From positions 1 through 22,075 of the forward strand of contig JBGPIK010000062.1 in assembly GCA_041484845.1 (NCBI GenBank): 22,075 nucleotides of DNA, given 5' to 3'. Positions 14,690 through 21,660 of this stretch are shown in pieces (positions within the stretch are counted from its first letter, which is position 1; the number at the start of each line of letters is the position of its first letter). The notes beneath the pieces were generated by a model that saw nothing but the letters and a program-made list of their open reading frames with translations, searched no databases and was not told where the DNA came from. This DNA comes from JBGPIK01 sp041484845. GTDB taxonomy: Bacteria; Desulfobacterota; Binatia; UBA9968. Both the position numbers and the translations under genes were made by a program.

Positions 14690-14717
14690 GCTATATATCT
14701 TTGTCTTAATAAATCAA
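14690..14717 (-). promoter_or_regulatory. Candidate sigma-70 promoter of the kinase/activator operon
   Basis: On the minus strand, TTGATT (14717-14712) and TATAGC (14695-14690) are spaced by 16 bases in an AT-rich island, about 65 bases before the GTG at 14624. Confidence 0.4.
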
Positions 14718-14902
14718 GGGGCGTCGCTGACTCTTGCGGTAAACCCTTGACAGCAGTGCCGACGGTGAGACCTGCCGTGTAGGCCAGGCTGTCCGATGAG
14801 GAGCGTTGATTAGAAGTCGCGAAAGAATTTTTGAATCAGACGGTCTACCCAGGCTCGATTTACCGGATCGCGTCACTTGCTTTCTCAACGGTTCGTTTTC
14901 AC

Positions 14903-15469
14903 TTATCGCGATGAATGGGCGCTACCTCCCCTTAAGAGTCCACGCCCGATCAGCGTTCGCTCAACCTTGGCATGATAAAGCTTCATTAGCTGGGCCTCCA
15001 CCCGATCGCCTTCAATGACACCGAGCCCATGAGCGATGGCCTGCAAGGTAGTCATCCGTTCCGGTTTATGTTGAGCGCGCAGCTGAAATGTCGCGAGGTG
15101 CGGGGTGCTGATCTTCACCCTTTGTATCTCTTTCAACTCATGATGACGGTAATGAACTTTGCGCGCCTGTCGCCAGGTCCCATCGGGAACGATGAGCTGA
15201 ATAGGCGTCCCGCCTCGCGCCACCAGTTCCTTGTCCAGTTCCACGGCGTCGTCAGAAGGGTAAAACAAAAACGTCCGATACTCAGGGGTTAGGAGATCAC
15301 GTAGGTCCAGAGTGTCCCTCGTTTCCCCTCGGATGCGTATTTCGCTATTCACCAATGCTCTTAACGCGAGCAAACCCGTATTGCTGCTTCGCCTCAGTTC
15401 TCTATGATGAATCACCAGACAAATCTTAGTGTTCAATTCGATTCTCGGTATCGAGTCGCACATGCACAA
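14903..15469 (-). CDS. DTW-domain tRNA aminocarboxypropyltransferase (TapT-like)
   Basis: A DTW-domain protein (TapT/YfiP, Tsr3 relatives), which transfers the 3-amino-3-carboxypropyl group of S-adenosylmethionine to a uridine in tRNA. Visible motifs are ICLVIHHRELRRSSNTGLL (SNTG box) and the DTW signature VPDGTWRQARK. The family begins with a zinc site CxxC...LCxC. Here CPIC (Cys codons at 15496-15494 and 15487-15485) lies in frame upstream of LCMCDSIP, so true coding must begin beyond the TTG at 15469 given as the end here. Upstream there is no ATG, GTG or TTG before the in-frame stop; only CTG and ATA codons exist (for example CTG 15526 or 15532). The real start is therefore unusual or the 5' end is damaged. 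Confidence 0.85.
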   Translation of the reverse strand: MCMCDSIPRIELNTKICLVIHHRELRRSSNTGLLALRALVNSEIRIRGETRDTLDLRDLLTPEYRTFLFYPSDDAVELDKELVARGGTPIQLIVPDGTWRQARKVHYRHHELKEIQRVKISTPHLATFQLRAQHKPERMTTLQAIAHGLGVIEGDRVEAQLMKLYHAKVERTLIGRGLLRGGSAHSSR

Positions 15470-15515
15470 GGTCCGGCTCGCTTCACAAATCGGACATGGA
15501 TCTTTTATTTTTCGG

Positions 15516-15647
15516 TTACGAGTCAGCTTCAGATTCCTGTGCTTTAACGGGAGGCGCCGTCGTGGAGGTTGCCGTTACCGCGATGGTTCGCCCGGCCGGT
15601 AGATGAAAGTTATCCCGGCCTCTTAACCGGTGTGATCTTGTGAGCCA
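15516..15647 (-). pseudogene. Possible remnant: C-terminal end of a lost gene
   Basis: The minus-strand frame ending at TAA 15518-15516 reads GRDNFHLPAGRTIAVTATST then TAPPVKAQESEADS. The NFHLPAGRTIAV stretch looks like the end of an exported beta-rich protein, and the acidic tail looks natural. A TGA in frame at 15650-15648 and no start codon leave only 43 codons. It overlaps the 5' extension of the DTW gene in another frame. Weak evidence. Confidence 0.22.
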
Positions 15648-15732
15648 TCATGACCGCAACTTTAGCCGACGAGAAAATCGCCATTCGTGACATGGCTGAC
15701 TTGTGCCTATGTCACCACCGACCCTGACTCCG

Positions 15733-16707
15733 CTAGCGGATCCACAAGTCGCTTAAGTTGCCGACATTGGGCAGCAATCCCAAAGTAATTCCCATCTGCA
15801 GGATCTTGTTCTGCGATTCAAAAAACGAGGGACCCCAAAGATCTGCGAAGTTTTCGCGGTTCTTTACGATCCCGGCAGCGATTTCCTCAGAGGTGCTGAG
15901 ATTGAAGAATTCCTTCGCGTTAGCTTTGAAGAAGTCTTCATCTTTGCCTGCTTTGATGAGTTTAATCCCGTCGACGTAGGCCCCTCGAAGCGCCTGGACG
16001 AGCGCAGGATGCTTTTCCACGGTCTCCTTGAGCATGCCGACAGTCGACTTTAACGGCGGGGCGCCAAATATCTGCGCTAGATCACTATCGAAGTCGAGCA
16101 GCACCCGATACTTTCCCGAAAGAACCAGCTTGGTGGTGTAAGGCTCGAACATGTTGATCGCCTCTACGTCACCACGCTCCAGCAGCGCGATGAGCGCACC
16201 TGTTTCCGCCGGAATAGCTTGGAAATCTTTTTCGATGTCGAGCTTTTTTTCCTTGGCGATGACTGCGGAGAAGAAATAGGCACCCGTGACTCTGGCGAAG
16301 TTGCCGATCTTTTTTCCTTTAAGATCGGCAAGCGTCTTGTACGGGGACTCTTTGCGCACGACCCAGGCGTTTCCAGACCAGATTTGCGGTGTGACTAACC
16401 TGATGTTGGTTCCGCTCTTGATCAGGTTAATGGCGGTGCTCGGTTGCATGGCGCTCGCCACGGCTCGTCCAAATTTTACGGCGTTGGCAGCCTCGGTGAA
16501 ATCCATCCGCATATTTTCGATCTTGAGTCCGTGGTCAGCCGCGATTCCCTTGGCTTCGATGAGCGCGGCGATGTACCCGGTCTGACCGGCGGCGCTGGTT
16601 GCAACCGCAACGGTTTGCAAGGCGGCGGCCGCGATCGCGATAGAATCGCACCGACCGATCAGCGCTATAAGGATACCCACCCATAAGAAGGGTAGTGTTT
16701 TTTTCAT
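15733..16707 (-). CDS. ABC transporter periplasmic substrate-binding protein (NMT1/SsuA/TauA-like)
   Basis: A 324-residue exported binding protein. A signal peptide covers about residues 1-28 (core LPFLWVGILIALIG, then AIAAAA). The mature protein has the type II periplasmic-binding fold of the NMT1/THI5, nitrate/sulfonate/taurine group: GYIAALIEAKGIAADHGLKI, AVASAMQPSTAINLI, YKTLADLKGKKIGNFARVTG, DVEAINMFEPYTTKL. The ligand cannot be read from sequence; relatives bind sulfonates, nitrate or aromatic and pyrimidine-like compounds. ATG 16707 follows a double ribosome-binding site AAGGAGGAAGGAG. No permease or ATPase gene is next to it, so it is an orphan. Proteins of this type often occur near ThDP and isochorismatase-like genes in the same lineages, as both are present here. 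Confidence 0.9.
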   Translation of the reverse strand: MKKTLPFLWVGILIALIGRCDSIAIAAAALQTVAVATSAAGQTGYIAALIEAKGIAADHGLKIENMRMDFTEAANAVKFGRAVASAMQPSTAINLIKSGTNIRLVTPQIWSGNAWVVRKESPYKTLADLKGKKIGNFARVTGAYFFSAVIAKEKKLDIEKDFQAIPAETGALIALLERGDVEAINMFEPYTTKLVLSGKYRVLLDFDSDLAQIFGAPPLKSTVGMLKETVEKHPALVQALRGAYVDGIKLIKAGKDEDFFKANAKEFFNLSTSEEIAAGIVKNRENFADLWGPSFFESQNKILQMGITLGLLPNVGNLSDLWIR

Positions 16708-17131
16708 GAGTCTCCTTCCTCCTTCAGGGAGCCGGACACTCGCCCGACGCTTTTACTGTTAAATGTTTTCTCGGCTCATCCGTTTTCTTCCAAAGCCGCA
16801 GAGTTCCAATGCATCTCTGTATATCACAGTTCGAATGTCCGGGGAGAAAGCCCGGGCGAATTGTCATTTTAGGATTAAATGGGGCGGCATTGTGCCAATT
16901 TGTTCATAATTTGACACGATTTGTACCAGTTGTCAGTTAGCTATCCTGCTAAAAGCTTAGATTTCCAGAGTTTTGTCCTGGTATGTGTTTTGCGGTCTTC
17001 CCAATACAAAACCATCAGCGGATACAGCAATAGGGAGAGCAAGCTAACGATCATTCCAATGTTCCAAAACTAGCAACTTGACGATTGCCTACGCGAGGGA
17101 CAAACAAATAATTTTCTGAAGGCAAAAGCAT
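16708..17131. other. Non-coding, AT-rich upstream region
   Basis: About 420 bases with no large gene. It must contain the binding-protein promoter on the minus strand, but no clear -35/-10 pair could be chosen. A TTGACA (16913-16918) and a TTGACG (17078-17083) occur on the plus strand without a good -10 at the right distance. Confidence 0.4.
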
Positions 17132-17209
17132 ATGAACGAGATGCTGCTAATTTTTTCAGCGGGCGTAGTGGCAGGAATTGTTATCGGAATTTTGATGGTG
17201 CACGAGTAA
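17132..17209 (+). CDS. Possible 25-residue single-helix membrane protein
   Basis: ATG 17132 to TAA 17209 encodes MNEMLLIFSAGVVAGIVIGI followed by LMVHE. It is one hydrophobic segment with small residues spaced as GxxxG-like (AGVVAGIVIG), flanked by an acidic N-terminus and a C-terminal HE. Size and layout are like known bacterial micro-membrane proteins. AAGG lies about 9 bases upstream as a weak ribosome-binding site. No homologue comes to mind, and a chance frame of this length is possible. Confidence 0.35.
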   Translation: MNEMLLIFSAGVVAGIVIGILMVHE

Positions 17210-17249
17210 GTAGACTCACAAATTGCATCCTTTCAACTCCGATAGGGCC

Positions 17250-17264
17250 TGGCATTGCACTTGC
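17250..17264 (+). promoter_or_regulatory. Candidate sigma-54 promoter, no obvious gene downstream
   Basis: TGGCAT-TGCAC-TTGC has the invariant GG and GC exactly 10 bases apart and matches TGGCA and TTGC fully. The site is nearly palindromic, so the minus strand also reads TGGCAAG-TGCA-ATGC. On the plus strand it would transcribe into the 3' end of the oppositely oriented tail-sheath gene; on the minus strand towards the binding-protein gene. Confidence 0.3.
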
Positions 17265-17382
17265 CAAACATTATGCATAAACAACGGAAAAGTAACTGAG
17301 CCTTAGGTTAAGAAATCGTCTGCAAAGGGTGACCCCCAGCGCCAATCGAAACTCAAATCCCCTTCAGTTCGCCTCTCGGTCT

Positions 17383-18564
17383 TTAGGATGTTTGTTTCGC
17401 CGTCCATAAGCCAATGCGTATGACCACGAACTCCGCAGGCTTGATGGGCGCAATACCGATTTGGCAGATGAGCCGGCCGTTGTCGATGTCCTCTTGCGTC
17501 ATCGTCGAGCGGTCGCAACGGACAAAGAAAGCGTGCTCCGGTTTAGCGCCTTGCAGCGCACCCCTTTGCCACTCGTTGAGCAAAAAATCTGATATCGTCG
17601 TCCGCACGTTGGCCCACAGCGCTTCACCGTTCGGTTCAAATATCGCCCACTGCAGCCCTCGATCGATTGAAACTTCGATAAAGATCGCCAGCCGTCGGAT
17701 GTTGACATACTTCCACTCCGGATCGACGCTCCGGCTGCGCGCGCCCCAAAGAACGATTCCTCGGCCGGCGCCACGAAAATCGGCGATGGCGTTCACGCGG
17801 CCATCGACAAGCGATTGAAGCTCCTTTTCGCTCAAGCTCAAACTCGGACCTATAATGCCGCGCACCTCGGCTTCCATGCCCGCGGGCGCCTTCCATGGGC
17901 CGCGCTCGTTGTCGCCGCGCGCGTAAACCCCGGAGACGTGTCCCGAAGCGGGTAACGAAATTGCAGGAGCGCGTTTGCCCGCCGGAACTTCAAGCCACGG
18001 TCCGTAGACGGCGGCATAGCCGCTTTTGATATTGGCTATGATGGGATCGGACCGGCCGAGATCTCGCGCGCCGGCGGGCGCATCGATAAAAACGATTCGG
18101 TCGCGTCGCGCCTCGCATTGAGCGACGGCGGCCGCAACAATGGACCGCCGCGAGCTGGTGCGCACGCGCGTGTGCGCCAATTCGGGCAGCACGAGCATCG
18201 ATATTTCCGCGATCTCTGCAAGGGCCGCGAGGCCGCGGCGTTGAGACGGCTTGGCCTTGCGATAGCCGATAAATTCGCAGGCCGCTACCTTCGCGTTACT
18301 GCCGCGTCCGACGCGCGCGATATAGGCTTTGTGCCCGCCATTGTTAAAGAAGCCGCGAACCGCATAAGGCAAGAACCCTTGCCCCGGCGATACCGGCGCG
18401 CCAAATATCTTCTCAAACTCCGCCGCGCTCGTCACGAGCCACGGACGATAGGGACCCCGCTTCGTAAAGCCCACGAAGCCGGTAATATCAGTGGACACCC
18501 CTTGGATCGGTTGCGGCGCAGCACGGCTCACCGCCGTCGCCGTCGTGCTTTTTAGTCTAGACAA
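17383..18564 (-). CDS. Contractile tail sheath protein (phage/eCIS type), orphan
   Basis: A 393-residue sheath protein. The N-terminal region has PIQGVSTDITGFVGFTKRGP, the conserved start of the sheath core. The C-terminal Phage_sheath_1 domain has YVNIRRLAIFIEVSI, WAIFEPNGEALW, VRTTISDFLLNEWQRGAL, DRSTMTQEDIDNGRL and APIKPAEFVVIRIG. These are the strands and helices that interlock sheath subunits. The sequence is closest in style to extracellular contractile injection system (eCIS) sheaths. The usual PGVYxEE start is absent: the only available start is TTG 18564, just after an in-frame stop, giving SRLKSTTATAVSRAAPQ instead. No tube, baseplate, spike, LysM or ATPase gene is adjacent. It may be a relic, a domesticated sheath, or part of a system split across the genome. 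Confidence 0.87.
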   Translation of the reverse strand: MSRLKSTTATAVSRAAPQPIQGVSTDITGFVGFTKRGPYRPWLVTSAAEFEKIFGAPVSPGQGFLPYAVRGFFNNGGHKAYIARVGRGSNAKVAACEFIGYRKAKPSQRRGLAALAEIAEISMLVLPELAHTRVRTSSRRSIVAAAVAQCEARRDRIVFIDAPAGARDLGRSDPIIANIKSGYAAVYGPWLEVPAGKRAPAISLPASGHVSGVYARGDNERGPWKAPAGMEAEVRGIIGPSLSLSEKELQSLVDGRVNAIADFRGAGRGIVLWGARSRSVDPEWKYVNIRRLAIFIEVSIDRGLQWAIFEPNGEALWANVRTTISDFLLNEWQRGALQGAKPEHAFFVRCDRSTMTQEDIDNGRLICQIGIAPIKPAEFVVIRIGLWTAKQTS

Positions 18565-18705
18565 TCTTCGCCAATCGCTCCGTTTGTTTTCTCAGCCTTT
18601 CGTCTTCCGCCACTCGCTCCGTAAAGCGCGACACTAAGGAACTTACCGTCGCAACGTCTCGACGAAAACATGATGACAGATGCCTCCCCCCTTTGCGACC
18701 TCAGC

Positions 18706-18834
18706 GGTCGTGAGAAAAAATAGCCGATCGCCCTTCGACACGCTCAGGACGAACGGCTAAATACTTGAATTTATATTGCGCGGTCCCATTCGTGGTGAGC
18801 CGGTCGAACCATGAACGGATTTTTTCTCACGACC
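18706..18834. mobile_element. REP-pair / MITE-like element with 15-bp terminal inverted repeats
   Basis: GGTCGTGAGAAAAAA (18706-18720) is perfectly repeated in inverted orientation as TTTTTTCTCACGACC (18820-18834). Inside are two REP-like units: TTCGACACGCTCAGGACGAA (18734-18753) within an AGCCG...CGGCT stem, and GGTGAGCCGGTCGAACCATG (18794-18813). Both resemble widespread TTCGACxxGCTCAGxxCGAACGG-type repeats of environmental genomes (from memory). No coding capacity. The 129-bp bounded structure suggests a non-autonomous element, perhaps mobilised by a REP-associated transposase elsewhere. Confidence 0.6.
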
Positions 18835-19219
18835 AGCGCCCCCGCGGTGAAAAATCCGATGTTTTTTTTCCTGTTTTGTTGTCGGCACCGAAACTCCGTC
18901 GGGTTAAAGAGGGGAGTAGGGAGAAATAGGCCCGACGTCTTGGTAGCATAGAGCTTATTGTTCGATTCTCTGTTGAAGGCAAAGGTCTTTCGGCACTCCG
19001 GGCGTCCGAGTTCCGCCGGGTTCTATCGGCCGTCCCGTTTAGAGATTTCTCCTTTTCTTCTCTATGGCGAGTATGATTCCTTATCAAGGCGAGCGGACAG
19101 TTCCCGATCGCTAGTTTGCATCTAGCGGATTGAGTCGTTCGCGGGTTAAAGGAACCCTCGGCTGATGGAGCGTAGACGCGAGAAAAGGTTACAGGGTGCC
19201 TGCCAGGGCGACGACAGAC
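18835..19219. other. Non-coding gap, nothing recognised
   Basis: About 385 bases between the REP-pair element and the AHSA1-like gene. A minus-strand frame exists but is Arg/Ser-rich, without a ribosome-binding site or recognisable domain, and I treat it as spurious. No clear terminator or promoter seen. Confidence 0.45.
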
Positions 19220-19624
19220 TCAGCCTCCGGCTTTGTCGATTAGATAGGCGCGCCACGGCGTCCAATAGTACTTTTCCCAGCCTTGGCTGACGCCGGCAAA
19301 ATCTCCCTCCGCGACGTTGACATGGACGAGTTCGATCCGGGCACCGTCGTTCTCAGACCAGAACGAAAGGGTCAATACCGAGTCGATCGCTTCAGCTGGC
19401 CAGTTCGCCGAACGCCAGGTTTGGACGATCAGCTTCTTCGGCTCGATGTGCAGAATGGTGCCGGAAAGCATGCCATCGAAAGCGCGAAACGCACCGCGGG
19501 CGCGGGGCTCAAGGGTTACGGGAAATCCGGTAAACGCCGTGTGCGACGCCGGATCGAGATACATGTCGAAGAGTTTATCGGGCGGCGCGGGAAGCGAAGC
19601 CGCGATGATAATGTTTCGTGGCAT
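19220..19624 (-). CDS. SRPBCC / AHSA1-like domain protein
   Basis: A 134-residue helix-grip protein of the activator-of-Hsp90-ATPase (AHSA1/START-like) group. It begins NIIIAASLPAPPDKLFDMYL, as many members do (strand then helix entering the pocket). FTGFPVTLEPRARGAFRAFD and GTILHIEPKKLIVQTWRSA form the central sheet with the conserved xIVxxWR motif. GWEKYYWTPWRAYL is the C-terminal helix with the GWxxYYWxPxxxYL motif. These proteins bind small hydrophobic ligands or clients; the bacterial members are mostly of unknown role. ATG 19624 follows AAAGGAG. It is cytoplasmic and apparently a single-gene unit. Confidence 0.85.
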   Translation of the reverse strand: MPRNIIIAASLPAPPDKLFDMYLDPASHTAFTGFPVTLEPRARGAFRAFDGMLSGTILHIEPKKLIVQTWRSANWPAEAIDSVLTLSFWSENDGARIELVHVNVAEGDFAGVSQGWEKYYWTPWRAYLIDKAGG

Positions 19625-19735
19625 ATCAGAAAGCTCCTTTTACGAGGCTTATGACCGGGCTATTACGGTTATCGTGGAGAAACCAAGATTCGAACTCAGA
19701 AAGTCGAGAAGGTTGATTCAAACACCGGTTCTTTT

Positions 19736-20197
19736 TCACTTCACCTCTATCGAAACATCCGTGCTCGAGTCTTTGACGGTAAATTTAGCCTTTTCCCACT
19801 GCGGTGGCCCGAAAGTTACCCTCACATTATTTGAAAATCCATAGGGCTCCAGAGGTATCCCCAAAAAGGTTTTATCCATCTTGCCGTTGCTGTTTTCATC
19901 ATGAAATACCGCGACACCGTAATCCCCATAGGGAACATCGTTGATTTTCCATGTGACCGATTGACCGTCCACGTTAATCGTCGACGAGTATATCGGTTGT
20001 TCGCCTAGCCATTTCTCGGACGAATTGAATACGGCGATTTTCACCTGTCCTTTCTCAGAACGAAGCCCGGTAACCTTGAGAATTAGAGTCGCCCGTCCAC
20101 CTGGCTGTGCCAACGATGACGGGGCAAAACTCACGACCACAGAAAATAGGATAAGGTCCGCAAGTGAAATAATCATTCGGTGGCGCCCAGACGGCAT
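19736..20197 (-). CDS. Exported DUF2141-like protein
   Basis: A 153-residue secreted protein of the DUF2141 (Pfam PF09912) type. The signal peptide has a basic start (MPSGRHR), hydrophobic core SLADLILFSVVVSF and cleavage after SSLAQ. The mature domain shows the family marks: LKVTGLRSEKGQVKIAVFNS, VPYGDYGVAVFHDENSNGKM and LGIPLEPYGFSNN. The DENSNGKMD loop is Asp/Asn-rich and EF-hand-like. It is periplasmic or extracellular; function unknown. I prefer ATG 20197; a TTG 8 codons upstream and an ATG 7 codons downstream are alternatives, none with a strong ribosome-binding site. It probably stands alone. Confidence 0.83.
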   Translation of the reverse strand: MPSGRHRMIISLADLILFSVVVSFAPSSLAQPGGRATLILKVTGLRSEKGQVKIAVFNSSEKWLGEQPIYSSTINVDGQSVTWKINDVPYGDYGVAVFHDENSNGKMDKTFLGIPLEPYGFSNNVRVTFGPPQWEKAKFTVKDSSTDVSIEVK

Positions 20198-20277
20198 GTT
20201 TTTCTCGTATCCCCAGCTCAATAGAAAATGGGTTCTGTATCAATCATCCGCAAGTACAGCTCTTTGACACCACGGCT

Positions 20278-20484
20278 TCAAAGCCTAAAAAAAAGGGGAA
20301 CTACCGACAGCGCCAGCCCGACAACAACGAGAAGAACTGTATTCGAAATAAAGTAAGGGAAGGCCATAAGTCCAATGCCACAGAGCAAAGGAACGAAACG
20401 TCGCTGCTTCTTTCCGTAGACAAAGTAGGCGAAACCGACCGAACCGAAAACCACTCCCCAAAGCAAGAACGCTGCGCTACCCAC
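20278..20484 (-). CDS. Small conserved-type inner membrane protein
   Basis: A 68-residue protein with two or three membrane segments: AAFLLWGVVFGSVGFAYFVY, then a basic loop GKKQRRFVPLL, then CGIGLMAFPYFI and TVLLVVVGLALSVVPLFF. The GKKQRR loop between helices is characteristic of a small family I recall only as hypothetical. I chose GTG 20484 because AGAAAGG precedes it; a TTG 10 codons earlier extends the frame without a hydrophobic or conserved segment. Located 80 bases before the DUF2141-like gene in the same direction, so co-transcription is possible. Confidence 0.7.
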   Translation of the reverse strand: MGSAAFLLWGVVFGSVGFAYFVYGKKQRRFVPLLCGIGLMAFPYFISNTVLLVVVGLALSVVPLFFRL

Positions 20485-20930
20485 TTGTGGCCGCCTTTCT
20501 GGTCGTTGAATCAATCAATTGGCTGGTCGATCTATGCTGGCCGCGAGACTCTCTATTGGCCCAGAGTGTATCTTGAGTACCGCCGCTTAGCAAAAAACAA
20601 TTTCTCGTTGCATTCGCGCGAAACATTTCGGCATTTGTCTGCGGGGCGCCCGGATGAGTTGGCTGATTAGACTTACAAGTAAAAGAATGCCGTTTGTCTT
20701 TTGGAACGCGAGAGTCGAGAGAAGAAAGTCGAGACGTAGACTTTAGACCCCTCAAACTCTTCCCCGAATTTCCCGCTATCTGATAAATTTCGATGACCCC
20801 AAGGCGACCCCTCAGAAATATTATCTGGCCGTTGTGGCTCGTTGATTCGAGTATGGAACGAAGACACGACCCTGAAGGACAGGAACCGAAAGATTGCAAT
20901 GATTGTTATTCCCGACCCTGCGCGTCTCCC
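20485..20930. other. Non-coding gap, nothing recognised
   Basis: About 445 bases. Long frames cross it on both strands, but they are Ser/Arg-rich, have no ribosome-binding sites or domain features and overlap each other, so I regard them as chance. No repeat or RNA recognised. Confidence 0.45.
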
Positions 20931-21383
20931 CTAGTTAGTGTCTCCCGGGCTTCCGCGGTGGCAGTAAACACAGGCGCCGGTGACAGAGCCAACCAGGAAA
21001 TAGTTCGGCGGGTTTTTCTCAACCGCCACGCGTGCGAGGGCGATATCTCGGCGCAGGGCGTCGAGATTGTGGTCGATGATAGGATGATTTGATGGCCGTC
21101 CGCTTGTATTCAACTGGCTGGTGGTTTGTTCCATCGTCGTAAGTAGCTCTACAACCTTCTGACGCTGGAGATCGTTGGTTGAGGTCGGCTCCAGCATCAA
21201 AAGCTTCAACTCACGGACTTGCCCCGCCAGTTGCCACATGGTCGAGCGCAACTGCTCCTGCGTAATGTAATTGAACTCCGGTGGATAGGTGTATTGCCGT
21301 AGCCAGGCTGGAAATCCAACGCAAGCGGCAAGCGCGCCGCATGCGAGGAAAGTTGCCAGCACATTAAAAAAGCGAACTCTCAT
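20931..21383 (-). CDS. Lipoprotein with C-terminal CxxCH heme-binding motif
   Basis: A 150-residue lipoprotein. The signal peptide MRVRFFNVLATFLACGALAA ends in lipobox LAAC with Cys at 21. The mature part is mostly helical (LRSTMWQLAGQVRELKLLML, QRQKVVELLTTMEQTTSQL, NLDALRRDIALARVAVEKNP). It ends with TGACVYCHRGSPGD, where CVYCH is a c-type heme attachment motif. The preceding helices resemble four-helix cytochrome c' style or small multiheme lipoproteins, but there is one heme site only and no obvious distal Met ligand. It could take part in periplasmic electron transfer or signalling. ATG 21383 follows AGAAAGC. It stands alone, between FtsH and a non-coding gap. Confidence 0.75.
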   Translation of the reverse strand: MRVRFFNVLATFLACGALAACVGFPAWLRQYTYPPEFNYITQEQLRSTMWQLAGQVRELKLLMLEPTSTNDLQRQKVVELLTTMEQTTSQLNTSGRPSNHPIIDHNLDALRRDIALARVAVEKNPPNYFLVGSVTGACVYCHRGSPGDTN

Positions 21384-21660
21384 TGCTTTCTAATCATTTC
21401 CCTGCGACTCGAATGGGTCCAACACGGGCATGGAGAATGGAGAAGACCCTCGTTTGCCTATTCAAGCGGAAGCTCATGCACTCCCATTATTGCGCGCCGC
21501 GTTCGTGGATCTCATGTGGCAACGTTATTGGAAAAACTGAACAAAATCAAAAATGAGGCCTGATCTTAAGGGATGCACCTTGATGAGCAGGAATCAGTGG
21601 TCGAAGGTTTGCGAGATATTGGAATATCCTTAGCTTTGGATTAAGGGATACGGGGGCACC

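Noticed and set aside
18827..19087. 86-codon minus frame after the REP-pair element
   Set aside because: Arg/Ser-rich composition, no ribosome-binding site, and overlaps the edge of the repeat element; looks like chance.
20477..20899. 140-codon minus frame between the small membrane protein and the heme lipoprotein
   Set aside because: Composition is Ser/Arg/Thr-rich without secondary-structure pattern, and it overlaps the better-supported small membrane protein gene.
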